From Runella sp. MFBS21 (GTDB taxonomy: Bacteria > Bacteroidota > Bacteroidia > Cytophagales > Spirosomataceae), in NCBI RefSeq assembly GCF_029433105.1, contig NZ_JARNTW010000004.1, positions 565,253 through 629,252 on the forward strand: a stretch of 64,000 bases of DNA, read 5' to 3'. The notes under the pieces were generated by a model. That model did no database searches, was not told where the DNA came from, and saw only the letters and a list, made by a program, of their open reading frames with translations. Numbering within the stretch: position 1 is the first letter of the stretch; each line of letters begins with the position of its first letter. A program made the translations under genes and the position numbers. Of this stretch, positions 8,349 to 18,218 are shown one piece after another.

Positions 8349-9143
8349 TTATTTCTTAGAAGAAACGATTTTTTCTTGTAAGGTAGCAAAAAACAACTCT
8401 CGGTAAGTGTCTCCCAAAGGAATGTGACCTTCCGAAACTAGGATTTGGTTGCCGTCTATACCTTGAATTTTGGCAGTAGCCACAATATAAGATTTGTGAA
8501 CTCGCAAAAAGTAAGGCTTGGGTAATCTTTCCTCCAATTCCTTGATAGTGAGTAGAGTTATAATGCGCTTGTCGTCGGTAAATATGGATACATAATTGCC
8601 CAACCCCTCGATATAACGAATAGCTCCCAGATTGACTTTTAAGAGTTTTCCTTTGGTTTCGGTTTTGACAAAAATATAATCATCCAACAACGTCGTAGTA
8701 TCAGGTGCAGTGTCGGGTTTGGAGTCGCTGTGTTCTGCTTCAATGAGGGTTTGCGCTTTTTGGACGGCTTTCAGAAAACGGTCAAAACGAAAGGGTTTGA
8801 GCAAATAATCGACAATATCAAGCTCATATCCTTCTAAGGCATACTGGGGATATGCCGTACACAAAATGACTTTGGTTTGGCTTCCCAAGAGTTTTAAGAA
8901 CTGAATCCCCGTAAGCTCGGGCATGTGGATATCCAAAAAAATAAGGTCGATTTTACTCTTTTGAATCAGTTGAAATGCTTCAATGGCATTGGTAGTGGCA
9001 GCAATAAGCTCTAACGAAGGGATTTTGGCGGTATAATCAATCAAAATATCGAGGGCGTGTTGTTCGTCATCGATGGCAAGGCAGCGGAGGCTTGGCATAC
9101 TTTCTAGGTTATCTGAACCGTAAAGGTAGGGATTGTTGGCCAT
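8349..9143 (-). CDS. LytTR-type response regulator
   Basis: Receiver domain at residues 17-135 with the acidic pair in CLAIDDEQHAL, the phosphoacceptor in LIFLDIHMPELTG, the switch threonine in LCTAYPQ and the lysine in LLKPFRFDRFL. It is followed by a LytTR DNA-binding domain (IFVKTETKGKLLKVNLGAIRY through VHKSYIVATAKI). It would bind direct repeats to control transcription in answer to the adjacent kinase. The ATG at 9143 lies two bases past the kinase stop codon; an internal ATG at 9098 (MPSLRCLAIDDE) is an alternative start. Confidence 0.93.
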   Translation of the reverse strand: MANNPYLYGSDNLESMPSLRCLAIDDEQHALDILIDYTAKIPSLELIAATTNAIEAFQLIQKSKIDLIFLDIHMPELTGIQFLKLLGSQTKVILCTAYPQYALEGYELDIVDYLLKPFRFDRFLKAVQKAQTLIEAEHSDSKPDTAPDTTTLLDDYIFVKTETKGKLLKVNLGAIRYIEGLGNYVSIFTDDKRIITLLTIKELEERLPKPYFLRVHKSYIVATAKIQGIDGNQILVSEGHIPLGDTYRELFFATLQEKIVSSKK

Positions 9144-9145
9144 AA

Positions 9146-10192
9146 TCAGACTTTTTTGATAGAGAGGCTTACTTCAAAAAGGGCATTTGTATTGGAGATG
9201 TGAAGTTGATGCTGATTGGGATAAACTAGTTCTAGGCGTCGTCGCACATTTTGTAAGCCAATCCCACTCGAATGTTCTTTAGGCCCTTCAGATTTGCGAT
9301 TTTTAATGCTAAACCATAGCGAAGAATCTTCCCCTACACGAAGTTCGATAGTAATAGGATGATGGGGATCGCCTGTTTTTCCATGTTTGAAAGCATTTTC
9401 AACAAACGAAATCAGTACCAAAGGCAAGATGCGTTTGCGAGCCAAATTGCCTTCTGTAGAAAAATTGACAGCTAGTTTGTTATCAAAACGAAGTTGATGG
9501 ATTTGAATATAATTGTTGATATGTTCTATTTCTTTTTCGAGCAATACAAGGCCTTGTTCGTCGGTTTGGTGAAGGCTATATCGCATCATGTCTGACAGAA
9601 TCAGAATAGATTCGCTGAGCTGAGGAGACAAGGGGCGTGCTTGTGCGTATAAATAACTGAGTGTATTGTACAAAAAGTGAGGATTAATCTGGTTTTTAAG
9701 GGAATCTAATTCGGCCGAAAGAGCCGTTTTCTCAAAAAGCTGTTTTTGTCGTTGAGAATTCAGATAATCGTTGTAAAAAGCTATTACAAAACCTAGACCT
9801 ACAAATGCCCAACCTCGCGTAATAGAAGTAAAAAAAATAAAAGAAAAATGAGTTAGTTGGCTAATCGAAGGGGTAGAATTATCGAAAAATAAGGTGGCAA
9901 GGTAAGAACGCCAGATACCTTGCCATAACGGAAATACGAATATGAATGCCAACGTAACCGCTATAAAAGGAAAGACATGTTTTCGCCAGTTGAATAAAGA
10001 CAAAAGGTAGCCATAACCATACACCGAAACGATTCCGCCACTTACCACAATTCCAATCCAGAAAAACTCCTGTCCCCATCCAATATCATTGATGAGACTG
10101 CTGTAGGCAACATAATCTTGGATTAGTTGGGCTATGACCAAGCTTATCCATAGGGCACAATGCCACCAATATTTTTTCCACCATCGATTCAT
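9146..10192 (-). CDS. LytS-like sensor histidine kinase (His_kinase family)
   Basis: A membrane-bound kinase of 348 residues. The first 145 residues contain about four hydrophobic segments (for example HCALWISLVIAQLI and IAVTLAFIFVFPLW). The phosphoacceptor box LKNQINPHFLYNTLSYL is the PF06580 signature, with His near residue 173. The ATPase domain has FVENAFKHG and the glycine-rich SGIGLQNVRRRLELVY. No extracellular sensor domain is seen, so the membrane bundle itself probably senses. It is co-transcribed with the LytTR regulator (two-base gap). Confidence 0.92.
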   Translation of the reverse strand: MNRWWKKYWWHCALWISLVIAQLIQDYVAYSSLINDIGWGQEFFWIGIVVSGGIVSVYGYGYLLSLFNWRKHVFPFIAVTLAFIFVFPLWQGIWRSYLATLFFDNSTPSISQLTHFSFIFFTSITRGWAFVGLGFVIAFYNDYLNSQRQKQLFEKTALSAELDSLKNQINPHFLYNTLSYLYAQARPLSPQLSESILILSDMMRYSLHQTDEQGLVLLEKEIEHINNYIQIHQLRFDNKLAVNFSTEGNLARKRILPLVLISFVENAFKHGKTGDPHHPITIELRVGEDSSLWFSIKNRKSEGPKEHSSGIGLQNVRRRLELVYPNQHQLHISNTNALFEVSLSIKKV

Positions 10193-10464
10193 GTCAGCGG
10201 GAATTTTCCATTATTTATTGGTAAAGTTTGACAAATATCTGGGCTTTTGGAGGGATTCGCCAATTCAGAAAAAGGATTTTGTATGACTTGGTTTTTTAGG
10301 AATGCCAACCCCTTTTTTGTAAGTACCAACTCTTTTGAGGAGTTTAGATAGATTAACCCCTAGAATAAGGTAGTTTATCACTTTTTTTACCAACCCACTT
10401 ATCATTTCACCATTTTTGAGAATGTATTAACAGCCATGAAATATTTGACCCTTACAGCTATTTT
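10193..10464. other. Intergenic region upstream of the kinase gene
   Basis: About 270 bp, AT-rich, between the kinase start and the hslV terminator. It must hold the promoter of the kinase/regulator pair, but I find no full TAnnTTTG match on the minus strand and no repeat or RNA. Confidence 0.3.
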
Positions 10465-10508
10465 CAAACAAAAAGGGAAGACACCGATGCGTCTTCCCTT
10501 TTTGTTTG
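10465..10508 (-). terminator. Terminator of hslV
   Basis: An 18-bp perfect stem (10465-10482 with 10491-10508) around an eight-base loop, with the A/T runs of the arms supplying the U-tract, 14 bp after the hslV stop codon. Confidence 0.85.
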
Positions 10509-10521
10509 AAGTCTTGTGATA

Positions 10522-11064
10522 TTATTCTTTGACTTTTTCTACTACCAAGTTGTGGTTAGTATAAATACAAATATCCGCCGCAATATGAAGACTTTCTCTT
10601 ACCATTTCTTCGGCCGAAAGGTGAGTGGCGTGTTTTTTGAGTGCCAAGGCCGCTGATTGAGCATACATCGCTCCCGAGCCGATAGCAGCTACTTGATTGT
10701 CGGGTTCTAAAACATCGCCCGTACCTGAAATGACAAGCATTTCCCCTTTGGCAGCTACAATCATCATGGCCTCGAGTTTGCGTAAAAAACGGTCGGTGCG
10801 CCAGTCTTTGGCAAGTTCGATGGCGGCGCGTTTAAGATTCCCACCATAGGCGTTGAGTTTTTCTTCGAAACGCTCCATGAGGGTAAAAGCATCGGCAGTA
10901 GAGCCTGCAAAGCCCGCGACTACTTTTCCACCGGCCAAGCTTCTGACTTTGCGAACATTACTTTTGGCGACGGTATTGCCCATAGTGGCTTGCCCGTCGG
11001 CACCTAGTACGACCTCTCCATTATGAAGGATTCCTACGACGGTGGTAGCATGAATTTTTTGCAT
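10522..11064 (-). CDS. hslV: ATP-dependent protease subunit HslV
   Basis: The N-terminal-threonine peptidase subunit of the HslUV (ClpQY) protease. The sequence [20 protein letters not shown] shows a short propeptide ending before the TTVV catalytic threonine, and [34 protein letters not shown] and [16 protein letters not shown] are characteristic HslV segments. At 180 residues it has the usual length. The ATPase partner hslU is not in the window, which is unusual for Proteobacteria but common in Bacteroidota, where the two genes are often apart. It forms its own unit with a strong terminator. Confidence 0.95.
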   Translation of the reverse strand: MQKIHATTVVGILHNGEVVLGADGQATMGNTVAKSNVRKVRSLAGGKVVAGFAGSTADAFTLMERFEEKLNAYGGNLKRAAIELAKDWRTDRFLRKLEAMMIVAAKGEMLVISGTGDVLEPDNQVAAIGSGAMYAQSAALALKKHATHLSAEEMVRESLHIAADICIYTNHNLVVEKVKE

Positions 11065-11145
11065 ATTTTTTAATCGTAACTGTTCAGTGGACTACTAAAT
11101 GTAATCGAGTTTGTTTGGAGTGAAACAATCTGATAGTCATAAAAA

Positions 11146-11179
11146 ATCCCTCTCCTAGCAAATCGACTAGGAGAGGGAT
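11146..11179 (-). terminator. Terminator of the E2 gene
   Basis: ATCCCTCTCCTAG (11146-11158) pairs perfectly with CTAGGAGAGGGAT (11167-11179); on the minus strand a T6 run follows. Confidence 0.85.
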
Positions 11180-11195
11180 AGTATATCAAACAAGA

Positions 11196-12827
11196 TTATA
11201 CTAACATGCCTAGCGGATTCTCTAACAATTTCTTGAAAGTTTGTAAAAACGCCGATCCTGTAGCCCCATCCACTACGCGGTGGTCGCATGAGAGGGTTAC
11301 TTTCATGATATTGGTAGGATAAATCGTGCCGTCTTCTTTGAAAGCGGCTACTTTTTTGATTCCTCCTACTGCCATGATACAAGAGTCTGGGGGATTGATG
11401 ATAGCCGTAAATTCGTCAATGCCAAACATCCCTAAGTTGGAGATAGAGAACGTATTGCCTTCCCAATCTTTCGGTTGGAGTTTTTTATCTTTGGCTTTGG
11501 CGGCCATATCTTTTACTTCTCCTGCAATAAGCGAAAGTACTTTTTTGTCAGCATCACGTACGACAGGTACAAGCAGACCTTCATCTACGGCTACTGCTAC
11601 ACCGATATTGACGTAATGATAGCGGCGGATTTTGTCGCCCAACCACGCTGAGTTGACGGCGGGGTGTTGTTTGAGGGCTAGAGCCGCTGCTTTGATTACC
11701 ATGTCGTTGAATGAAATTTTGACAGGGCTTACCTCATTGATTTTACCGCGCAATTCCATCGCCTTATCCATGGTGATTTCCATAGTAAGGTAAAAATGCG
11801 GCGCTGTGAAGAGACTTTCGCTGAGACGACGAGCGATAGTCTTGCGCATTTGAGATACTGGGATATCTTCATAGTCGCCGACAGGGGCCGGTGCTGGAGC
11901 AGGAGCTGCTTTTTCGGCAGCCGGTGCTGGTGCCGATGTGGCTGCGGTTGGCGCAGGAGCTGCTTGAGCAGCATCAATGTCTTTTTTGACAATCCGACCA
12001 CCTTCTCCACTACCCGTGATTTTGGTTAAATCTACTCCTTTATCTTTGGCTAGTGCTTTGGCCAATGGCGAAGCTTTGACACGAGCATCAGAGCCATTGT
12101 CAGAGGTTTGTGGAGCCGCCGCAGGAGCTGAGGGAGTCGCGGGTGCTGGTGCTGCTTCGGGAGTCGCAGCAGGTGCACTACCTCCATTGAGCAACGCTTG
12201 ATAATCAGCCCCTTCTTCGCCAATGATAGCAATGACTCCGTCTACTGGAACCGCCTCACCTTCTTTTGCACCTATGTAGAGGAGTATACCGTCTTCATAG
12301 TTTTCAAGTTCCATGGTAGCTTTGTCGGTTTCAACTTCGGCCAATATGTCGCCAGATTTTACTTTATCTCCTACTTTTTTAAGCCATGCTACCAATACTC
12401 CTTCGGTCATTGTGTCCGACATTTTGGGCATGCGTACTACTGTAGCATTTACATTGGCGGCTGGTGCTGGAGCAGCAGTAGGTGCTGGTGTAGCTTCGGC
12501 TGCTGGAGCGGGTTGTTCGGCGGGAGCCGCCGCAGGTGTGGATTGAGTTTCGGAAGCTCCCCCGTCGAGAAGGGCTTTATAATCTTCGCCGGGTGCTCCT
12601 ACAATCGCCATAATACCATCTACGGGTACAGCGGCGCCTTTTTCGACACCAATGTACAGAAGAGTACCTTCTTGGTATGACTCTAAGTCCATGGTGGCTT
12701 TGTCGGTTTCGACTTCGGCGATAATATCACCTGATTTGATTACATCTCCTACTTTTTTGTGCCAAGCTGCAATGACCCCTTCGGTCATGGTATCAGACAT
12801 CTTGGGCATTCGGATTACTTCTGCCAT
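11196..12827 (-). CDS. pdhC: Pyruvate dehydrogenase E2, dihydrolipoyllysine acetyltransferase
   Basis: A 543-residue E2 core protein of the pyruvate dehydrogenase complex. There are two N-terminal lipoyl domains, with lipoylated lysines in ETDKATMDLESY and ETDKATMELENY, joined by Ala/Pro/Glu-rich linkers. A peripheral-subunit-binding domain follows (SPLAKALAKDKGVDLTKITGSG through GRIVKKDI), then the catalytic acyltransferase domain from about residue 310, ending with the HRVVDGATG active-site motif (His and Asp). It transfers the acetyl group from E1-bound thiamine diphosphate to CoA. The E1 and E3 genes are not adjacent, so the complex is encoded from several loci. The repeated lipoyl coding stretches may recombine. 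Confidence 0.95.
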   Translation of the reverse strand: MAEVIRMPKMSDTMTEGVIAAWHKKVGDVIKSGDIIAEVETDKATMDLESYQEGTLLYIGVEKGAAVPVDGIMAIVGAPGEDYKALLDGGASETQSTPAAAPAEQPAPAAEATPAPTAAPAPAANVNATVVRMPKMSDTMTEGVLVAWLKKVGDKVKSGDILAEVETDKATMELENYEDGILLYIGAKEGEAVPVDGVIAIIGEEGADYQALLNGGSAPAATPEAAPAPATPSAPAAAPQTSDNGSDARVKASPLAKALAKDKGVDLTKITGSGEGGRIVKKDIDAAQAAPAPTAATSAPAPAAEKAAPAPAPAPVGDYEDIPVSQMRKTIARRLSESLFTAPHFYLTMEITMDKAMELRGKINEVSPVKISFNDMVIKAAALALKQHPAVNSAWLGDKIRRYHYVNIGVAVAVDEGLLVPVVRDADKKVLSLIAGEVKDMAAKAKDKKLQPKDWEGNTFSISNLGMFGIDEFTAIINPPDSCIMAVGGIKKVAAFKEDGTIYPTNIMKVTLSCDHRVVDGATGSAFLQTFKKLLENPLGMLV

Positions 12828-12873
12828 ATGAGTGAGATATGAATATGGATGGGTTCCTTTATGTTTTGAGTTT

Positions 12874-12881
12874 CAAAATTA
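12874..12881 (-). promoter_or_regulatory. Bacteroidota -7 box for the E2 gene
   Basis: Reads TAATTTTG on the minus strand, a full TAnnTTTG match, about 47 bp before the E2 start codon. No clear -33 TTG is seen. Confidence 0.45.
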
Positions 12882-12904
12882 GCAGAAACACTAAAAATAC
12901 CTCT

Positions 12905-12924
12905 GTAAAGTCACAAAACTTTAC
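12905..12924 (-). terminator. Weak terminator hairpin after lepA
   Basis: GTAAAGT (12905-12911) pairs with ACTTTAC (12918-12924); on the minus strand a GTATTTTTAG segment follows. The stem is short, so read-through towards the E2 gene is possible. Confidence 0.4.
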
Positions 12925-12934
12925 ATAAGTTATC

Positions 12935-14722
12935 TTAATTAATTTTCAACACTGCCATAAATGCCTCTTGGGGAATTTCTACACTACCTACTTGGCGCAT
13001 ACGTTTTTTCCCTTTTTTCTGTTTTTCCAAAAGCTTGCGTTTACGCGAAATATCTCCTCCATAACACTTCGCCAATACGTCTTTACGCATGGCTTTGACG
13101 GTTTCGCGGGCGATGATTTTTTGGCCAATAGCGGCCTGAATCGCAATCTCAAACATCTGACGAGGAATCAATTCGCGCAATTTTTCGCAAAGTTTTTTGC
13201 CCCATTCGTAGGCTTTGGTGCGGTGTACAATCGCCGATAGCGCATCTACTCCGTCGCCGTTGAGCATGATGTCGAGTTTGATCATATCAGATTCTCGATA
13301 GTCGAGAAGTTCGTAGTCGAGTGAGGCGTACCCACGTGAGATGGTTTTGAGTTTGTCAAAAAAGTCAAACACAACTTCGGCTAGAGGCATTTCGAACACC
13401 AATTCGACGCGGTCGGCAGTGAGATAGTTTTGACTTTTGAGCAAGCCCCGCTTGTCCATACAAAGTTTGAGAATAGGGCCGATGTATTCCGACTTTGTGA
13501 TGATTTGCGCTTTGATGAAAGGCTCCTCAATCCACTCTATATAATTAGGCTCGGGCATTTCGGAAGGCGCACTTACTTCCAAAATCGCCCCCTTAGTGGT
13601 AATGACGTTGAATTTTACGGAAGGGACCGTGGTAATAACCGTCATGTCAAACTCACGTTCGAGACGCTCCTGTACGATTTCCATGTGTAGCATTCCGAGG
13701 AAACCACAGCGGAAACCAAACCCAAGCGCCGCCGAGGTTTCGGGTTCCCATACGAGCGAGGCATCGTTGAGCTGTAGCTTTTCCATGGCTTCGCGCATTT
13801 CCTCAAACTCACTGGTTTCGACCGGATACAGCCCCGCAAATACCATTGGTTTTACTTCTTCAAAACCTTTGATAGGTTCTTTAGAAGGTTTTTCTACGTG
13901 CGTAATCGTATCTCCAACTTTTACTTCGCGGGCCACTTTGATTCCCGAAATCAAATAACCCACGTCGCCGCATTCGACCACATCTTTGGGTTGTTTGTCG
14001 AGGCGCAAGGTGCCGATTTCATCGGCGATGTATTCTTTACCTGTCGCCACAAATTTTACTTTATCTCCTTTTCGGATACTTCCATTCTTAACGCGGAAGA
14101 TTACTTCAATCCCGCGATATGAATTAAATACAGAATCGAAGATAAGGGCTTGAAGCTCGGTGTCGGGATTGCCTTTGGGAGCGGGGATACGTTCAACAAT
14201 AGCATTCAAAATGTCTTCGATACCAATACCCGCCTTGCCCGAAGCAGGGATGATGTCGTCGCGGTCGCAGCCAAGGAGGTCTTCCATTTCGTCTTTGACT
14301 TCTTCGGGCATGGCACCGGGCAGGTCGATTTTGTTTAAGACAGGAATAATCACCAACCCTTGGTTCATCGCCAAGTAGAGGTTAGAAATGGTTTGTGCTT
14401 CTACGCCTTGTGAGGCATCTACCAGCAGCAACGCGCCTTCACAAGCGGCAATAGACCGCGAAACTTCGTAGCTAAAGTCAACGTGGCCGGGTGTGTCAAT
14501 CAGATTGAGGGTGTATTTTTCTCCCTTATAGAGGTAATCCATCTGAATCGCATGACTCTTGATGGTAATCCCCCGCTCGCGCTCCAAGTCCATGTCGTCG
14601 AGGAGTTGGGCTTGCATCTGACGGTCGGTGACGGTCTTTGTAAACTCCAACAAGCGGTCGGCCAAGGTACTTTTGCCGTGGTCAATATGCGCAATAATGC
14701 AGAAATTACGGATGTGTTTCAT
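12935..14722 (-). CDS. lepA: Elongation factor 4 (LepA)
   Basis: A translational GTPase of 595 residues that back-translocates or remodels stalled ribosomes, membrane-associated in stress. G1 is [14 protein letters not shown] near residue 12, G3 is [12 protein letters not shown] and G4 is NKIDLPGA. The downstream domains are the EF-G-like domain II, the [20 protein letters not shown] segment and the LepA-specific C-terminal domain ([19 protein letters not shown], here [20 protein letters not shown]). Start is the ATG at 14722; the codon before it is TTG. Length is normal for the family. Confidence 0.97.
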   Translation of the reverse strand: MKHIRNFCIIAHIDHGKSTLADRLLEFTKTVTDRQMQAQLLDDMDLERERGITIKSHAIQMDYLYKGEKYTLNLIDTPGHVDFSYEVSRSIAACEGALLLVDASQGVEAQTISNLYLAMNQGLVIIPVLNKIDLPGAMPEEVKDEMEDLLGCDRDDIIPASGKAGIGIEDILNAIVERIPAPKGNPDTELQALIFDSVFNSYRGIEVIFRVKNGSIRKGDKVKFVATGKEYIADEIGTLRLDKQPKDVVECGDVGYLISGIKVAREVKVGDTITHVEKPSKEPIKGFEEVKPMVFAGLYPVETSEFEEMREAMEKLQLNDASLVWEPETSAALGFGFRCGFLGMLHMEIVQERLEREFDMTVITTVPSVKFNVITTKGAILEVSAPSEMPEPNYIEWIEEPFIKAQIITKSEYIGPILKLCMDKRGLLKSQNYLTADRVELVFEMPLAEVVFDFFDKLKTISRGYASLDYELLDYRESDMIKLDIMLNGDGVDALSAIVHRTKAYEWGKKLCEKLRELIPRQMFEIAIQAAIGQKIIARETVKAMRKDVLAKCYGGDISRKRKLLEKQKKGKKRMRQVGSVEIPQEAFMAVLKIN

Positions 14723-14822
14723 CAAAAAATTAATATTGAATATAGCATATTGAGCAGTAAAAAGTAGGGTGCCAACATGAGGTCCATACGTTTTCCCAAC
14801 TACTCAATACTCAATTGGTTTG

Positions 14823-14830
14823 CAAAATTA
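14823..14830 (-). promoter_or_regulatory. Bacteroidota -7 box for lepA
   Basis: TAATTTTG on the minus strand, about 100 bp before the lepA start, leaving a leader of roughly 95 nt. The same octamer precedes the E2 and dxr genes. Confidence 0.4.
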
Positions 14831-14932
14831 CGTTAGATTAGTCGAATAACAGCGACTTCGTCAGGATTGTTTGTATGGACGGGCTTGTGTGCTTTGTTTT
14901 AGAGGCTAAAAGGCGATTTATGAAAGGCCGTT

Positions 14933-15895
14933 TTAGTTCCATTGAAGGGATTTCCTTTCTTGCCAATAAGGCCCAGGAGAAACGGCAAATGTTTTAAGAA
15001 TTTCTAACTCATTTTGAGTAAAACTAAAATCAAGGGCTTGGAGATTTTCGTCAATTTGCCGAGGCGTATATCCGCCACTCAATACGATACAGGGAGCCAA
15101 CATCTCAAAACTAAACCGCAAAGCTATGGCATCTACGCCTACGCCATAAGAGGTGGCTAAATGATTGAGAATTTGGTACAAAGATTTATAATGTGGATAG
15201 CGAGTAGTGGGAAAAAGACGCCCGTTGGCTAATCCTTCTTTTACGATAATTCGTTTGTTTTTTTGATGAAGTTCAGGGATGATTTCAGCCACACTTTGGT
15301 CAAGAATATTATAAGTCATTTGAAAAGCATCAAACAAATCCAGACCGTTGATTTGTATGGCAAGCGCTTTTTGTAGAATGGCAAGCTGCTCTTCTCCACT
15401 TACCGAAAGCCCGATTTTTAAGTGATGTTGTTCTTTCAATTCAGCCAGTCGATGTAAAACTTCTTGGTTTTCCAAGACACCACTTTCGAGCGTAGCCGAG
15501 TGTATTTGATGAGTACTAAGGTAAGGTAGAAGGGCTTGCGACTGTTGCCATTGTTGGTTGAGTTTGCTTAAAGTATGCTCTTTAAGTTCATGAAGGGGGG
15601 CATTGATATCAAAGTTTGCAGTATAAGTATATCCCCATTTGGTTGCCACTTCTAGATCTTGGTGCTGGTTTTGCCGAAGCCAATCAATAAGGAGTTTTTC
15701 GGCAAATCCATATCCCGGAGCAGTATCAAAATAGCGGATTCCAGCGGCGTAAGCATGGTCAAGTGCGTGCCAGCCTTGTTGCCAGAAAGCATCCAAATCT
15801 TTACTGACAACTTTCTCTTGTTTGATGTTGATATAATGCGGCCGTCCGATAGACGCCATTCCTAAACCTATGGTTGATAAAGTGCTGTGATTCAT
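14933..15895 (-). CDS. Aldo/keto reductase family protein
   Basis: A 320-residue NAD(P)H-dependent TIM-barrel oxidoreductase. The N-terminus STIGLGMASIGRPHY is the first strand; YFDTAPGYGFAEKLLIDWL carries the catalytic Asp and Tyr; EVATKWGYTYT holds the active-site lysine region. The usual HCHRxD-type histidine segment is replaced by QIHSATLESGVL. The C-terminal RFSFEMLAPCIVLSGGYTPRQIDEN is the cofactor-binding strand. The substrate is unknown. It lies seven bases from the DUF5916 gene and may be expressed with it. Confidence 0.82.
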   Translation of the reverse strand: MNHSTLSTIGLGMASIGRPHYINIKQEKVVSKDLDAFWQQGWHALDHAYAAGIRYFDTAPGYGFAEKLLIDWLRQNQHQDLEVATKWGYTYTANFDINAPLHELKEHTLSKLNQQWQQSQALLPYLSTHQIHSATLESGVLENQEVLHRLAELKEQHHLKIGLSVSGEEQLAILQKALAIQINGLDLFDAFQMTYNILDQSVAEIIPELHQKNKRIIVKEGLANGRLFPTTRYPHYKSLYQILNHLATSYGVGVDAIALRFSFEMLAPCIVLSGGYTPRQIDENLQALDFSFTQNELEILKTFAVSPGPYWQERKSLQWN

Positions 15896-15902
15896 TTATT
15901 TC

Positions 15903-18137
15903 TTATAAATTAAACCAATAGGTGACTTTTGCCTGAATGGAGCGGTTGCGCGATTGGCCATTTGTAGTATTGTAGTTGTCGATATATACCAAAAAGAAAT
16001 CCGAAACCGGAGCAAAACGCCACTGAAAACGCGTGTTGATGTTCATGTTTTCAAACTGACTGTTGTACTGTAAAAAGGTAGTTAAAAAAACGGATTTAGA
16101 AAAAGTCCAATCAAGGCGAGGCCCCACCAAAAATACATTGTTTTTCCCAATCGGAAGATCGATTCGATTGTAGGTGAAATTCATAGCCAAGGCGATATAG
16201 GGCTGATAACGATAGTTGAGCGACCCCGCCAAGCTCATAATGGTGCCGTTATAATACTGTCCGATGAGGGGTTGGGCAAAAAGCCACCACTTTTTGCGTT
16301 GGTCTGAGAAGTAGTTGAGCGAGGCGTTGTAGTAAGTATAGCCTTCTCCTTTTTTAAGCGAAGGGAGCTTTCCATTGCTACGAAGGGCGTCAAAATCGGA
16401 GAAAAGATAGGTGTAATTTTGATTGACCGAAAATAGCATTCGAGCCGAACTATTGAAAAACATCGATAGAAAAGGACCCGCAGTACGGTCTGTCACTCCT
16501 ACATTGGGCATGGTGTATTGTTCGAGCGCGACTCCCACACTGTAGCGGTTGACGAGCTTTGTGCGCGGATAAAAAGAAAAACCAAGGGTAGGGTTGATAC
16601 GGAAGTAATCTTTGCGAGGTACAAAACCAACTTCGGCATCGTATCCTTTTCCGACCCAATCGTGCGCCCATCGAAAAGTATACTTGAGTACACTGTACAT
16701 CAACGAAAACCCATTGGCAAAGGCATCTTTTGGCTTGCTTTCGCTGAAAGATTGGTGGTAAAAAGCCTTGCCTTGCCAACGGCTATCGCGGGAGGTGAAG
16801 TTATATTCCAAACCGCCTACCCGATTGAAGGGCGTGAGATTGGGGCTAATATCGGGATGAAGGGTCTGTTTGTTGACAAAAATTCCTGCAATATTTGACC
16901 TACTAAATACTTTTCGTTGGATAGAAGCTACCGTAAAATTGACCCCCGAAATCCCCTTAAAAGCATCGTCGGCGGTTTGGGTATTGAGAAGGCCAATGCG
17001 CCAATTATCATCTATTTTTCCGCTCAGTCGTGCTCCATATAAAATGCGGTTTGGAACGCCCAAGCCTGTCGTTGAATCTTTGGCAATTCCGATTTGACGC
17101 GAAAAAAAGGGGCTGATAATCTGATTTCCAGCTCCACCCAAATTGCTCTGAGGTGGCAAGAAAGGATTGATAACATAGCTCCCAAAGCCCGAAAATAAAT
17201 CGGAGTTTTCGAGAAAAAACTGCCTTTGTTCGGGAAGGTTGATGTCAAAACGCGTAAGGTTGATGATTTGGCGGTCGGCTTCGACATTCGAAAAATCAGG
17301 GTTAATAGTCAGGTCAAGATTCAACCCAGAAGTAACGCCGATTTTGGCATCACCTCCAAAATTAAGCCTACTGCCGTTGTTGGGATTGTCGGGGTTGACA
17401 AAGTCACGACCTGTACCCGCGGCAATGTACGGAATCAAAGAAATATTAGCACCGGGTTTTTTGAGAGGTTTTTCAAAAACGACAGGAATTGAATACCCCA
17501 AGTTCATGATGATTTGATTTTGGGGAATGCGTATTAGCGTACTGTTTTCGTTGATTTGGGTATCAAACCGATAACTTTTAAAAAGCCATTGTTGGGTGGC
17601 GTCCTTGAAGCGAAGGGTAGTAAAAGGAATAGCTACCTCAGTGGTCCAGTAATCATCATAGATTTTGGATTCTCCGACCCATTTATTATCCCAAAACTCA
17701 CTAAAGAAAGAGTTGTCGGTAGCGCCATTGTACAGCAGTGCTTCGCGCATGACTCCTAAGGGATTCATCCCAAAAAGAAAGGCATTGGTGCGGTCGTTGA
17801 AGGTATCGAAGATAAACGTAACATTGTCGTTGCCGCCTGCCCGATAATCGCGGCGATAAGAAAGGATGACAAATTTTTTGTTGCGGGTATAGCATTTGGC
17901 ACTGACGTAGACGTACTTGTTATCATAAGTCATTTTGACTTCTGTACGGTGTTGAGCTTTGAGGGTATCAGAAGGGAAGTATTGCCAAAATTCACCCATT
18001 GGTTCAATATTTTGCCAAACTGCCTCGTCCAAAATACCATCAATCTTTATTTTTTCATTTGTAAAACTGACTTTATAAGGAGAATCAGCTTGCGAAAATG
18101 CCAAAAAAGGGCATAAAAAAAGAAGTAAAAATTTCAT
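15903..18137 (-). CDS. CBM9-like / DUF5916 outer-membrane protein
   Basis: A secreted protein of about 744 residues. The signal peptide MKFLLLFLCPFLAFSQA is followed by a carbohydrate-binding-family-9-like domain (IKIDGILDEAVWQNIEP through VKMTYDNKYVYVSAKCY, residues 28-200). The larger C-terminal part is the DUF5916 domain, rich in aromatic-ended beta strands and closing with YNTTNGQSRNRSIQAKVTYWFNL, whose terminal aromatic residue pattern fits an outer-membrane barrel. Function in this family is not established; sugar or peptide handling at the outer membrane has been suggested only from the fold. Start is the ATG at 18137. Confidence 0.8.
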   Translation of the reverse strand: MKFLLLFLCPFLAFSQADSPYKVSFTNEKIKIDGILDEAVWQNIEPMGEFWQYFPSDTLKAQHRTEVKMTYDNKYVYVSAKCYTRNKKFVILSYRRDYRAGGNDNVTFIFDTFNDRTNAFLFGMNPLGVMREALLYNGATDNSFFSEFWDNKWVGESKIYDDYWTTEVAIPFTTLRFKDATQQWLFKSYRFDTQINENSTLIRIPQNQIIMNLGYSIPVVFEKPLKKPGANISLIPYIAAGTGRDFVNPDNPNNGSRLNFGGDAKIGVTSGLNLDLTINPDFSNVEADRQIINLTRFDINLPEQRQFFLENSDLFSGFGSYVINPFLPPQSNLGGAGNQIISPFFSRQIGIAKDSTTGLGVPNRILYGARLSGKIDDNWRIGLLNTQTADDAFKGISGVNFTVASIQRKVFSRSNIAGIFVNKQTLHPDISPNLTPFNRVGGLEYNFTSRDSRWQGKAFYHQSFSESKPKDAFANGFSLMYSVLKYTFRWAHDWVGKGYDAEVGFVPRKDYFRINPTLGFSFYPRTKLVNRYSVGVALEQYTMPNVGVTDRTAGPFLSMFFNSSARMLFSVNQNYTYLFSDFDALRSNGKLPSLKKGEGYTYYNASLNYFSDQRKKWWLFAQPLIGQYYNGTIMSLAGSLNYRYQPYIALAMNFTYNRIDLPIGKNNVFLVGPRLDWTFSKSVFLTTFLQYNSQFENMNINTRFQWRFAPVSDFFLVYIDNYNTTNGQSRNRSIQAKVTYWFNL

Positions 18138-18183
18138 CAAATACGTTGAGTGGTTTAGGTAGGTAAAACAAGATAGGTTGAGA

Positions 18184-18191
18184 CAAATTTA
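18184..18191 (-). promoter_or_regulatory. Bacteroidota -7 box for the DUF5916 gene
   Basis: TAAATTTG on the minus strand, 47 bp before the start codon; a full match to TAnnTTTG, without an obvious -33 element. Confidence 0.4.
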
Positions 18192-18218
18192 GGGATTTGT
18201 TTGCTTTTATAAATTCGG

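Noticed and set aside
10216..10460. Possible small RNA upstream of the kinase gene
   Set aside because: No promoter match and no separate terminator on the plus strand; the only strong hairpin belongs to hslV.
12198..12680. Long open frame on the plus strand inside the E2 gene
   Set aside because: It is antisense to the two lipoyl domains and its linker; composition bias of the Ala/Pro-rich coding strand creates it. No start signal or motif.
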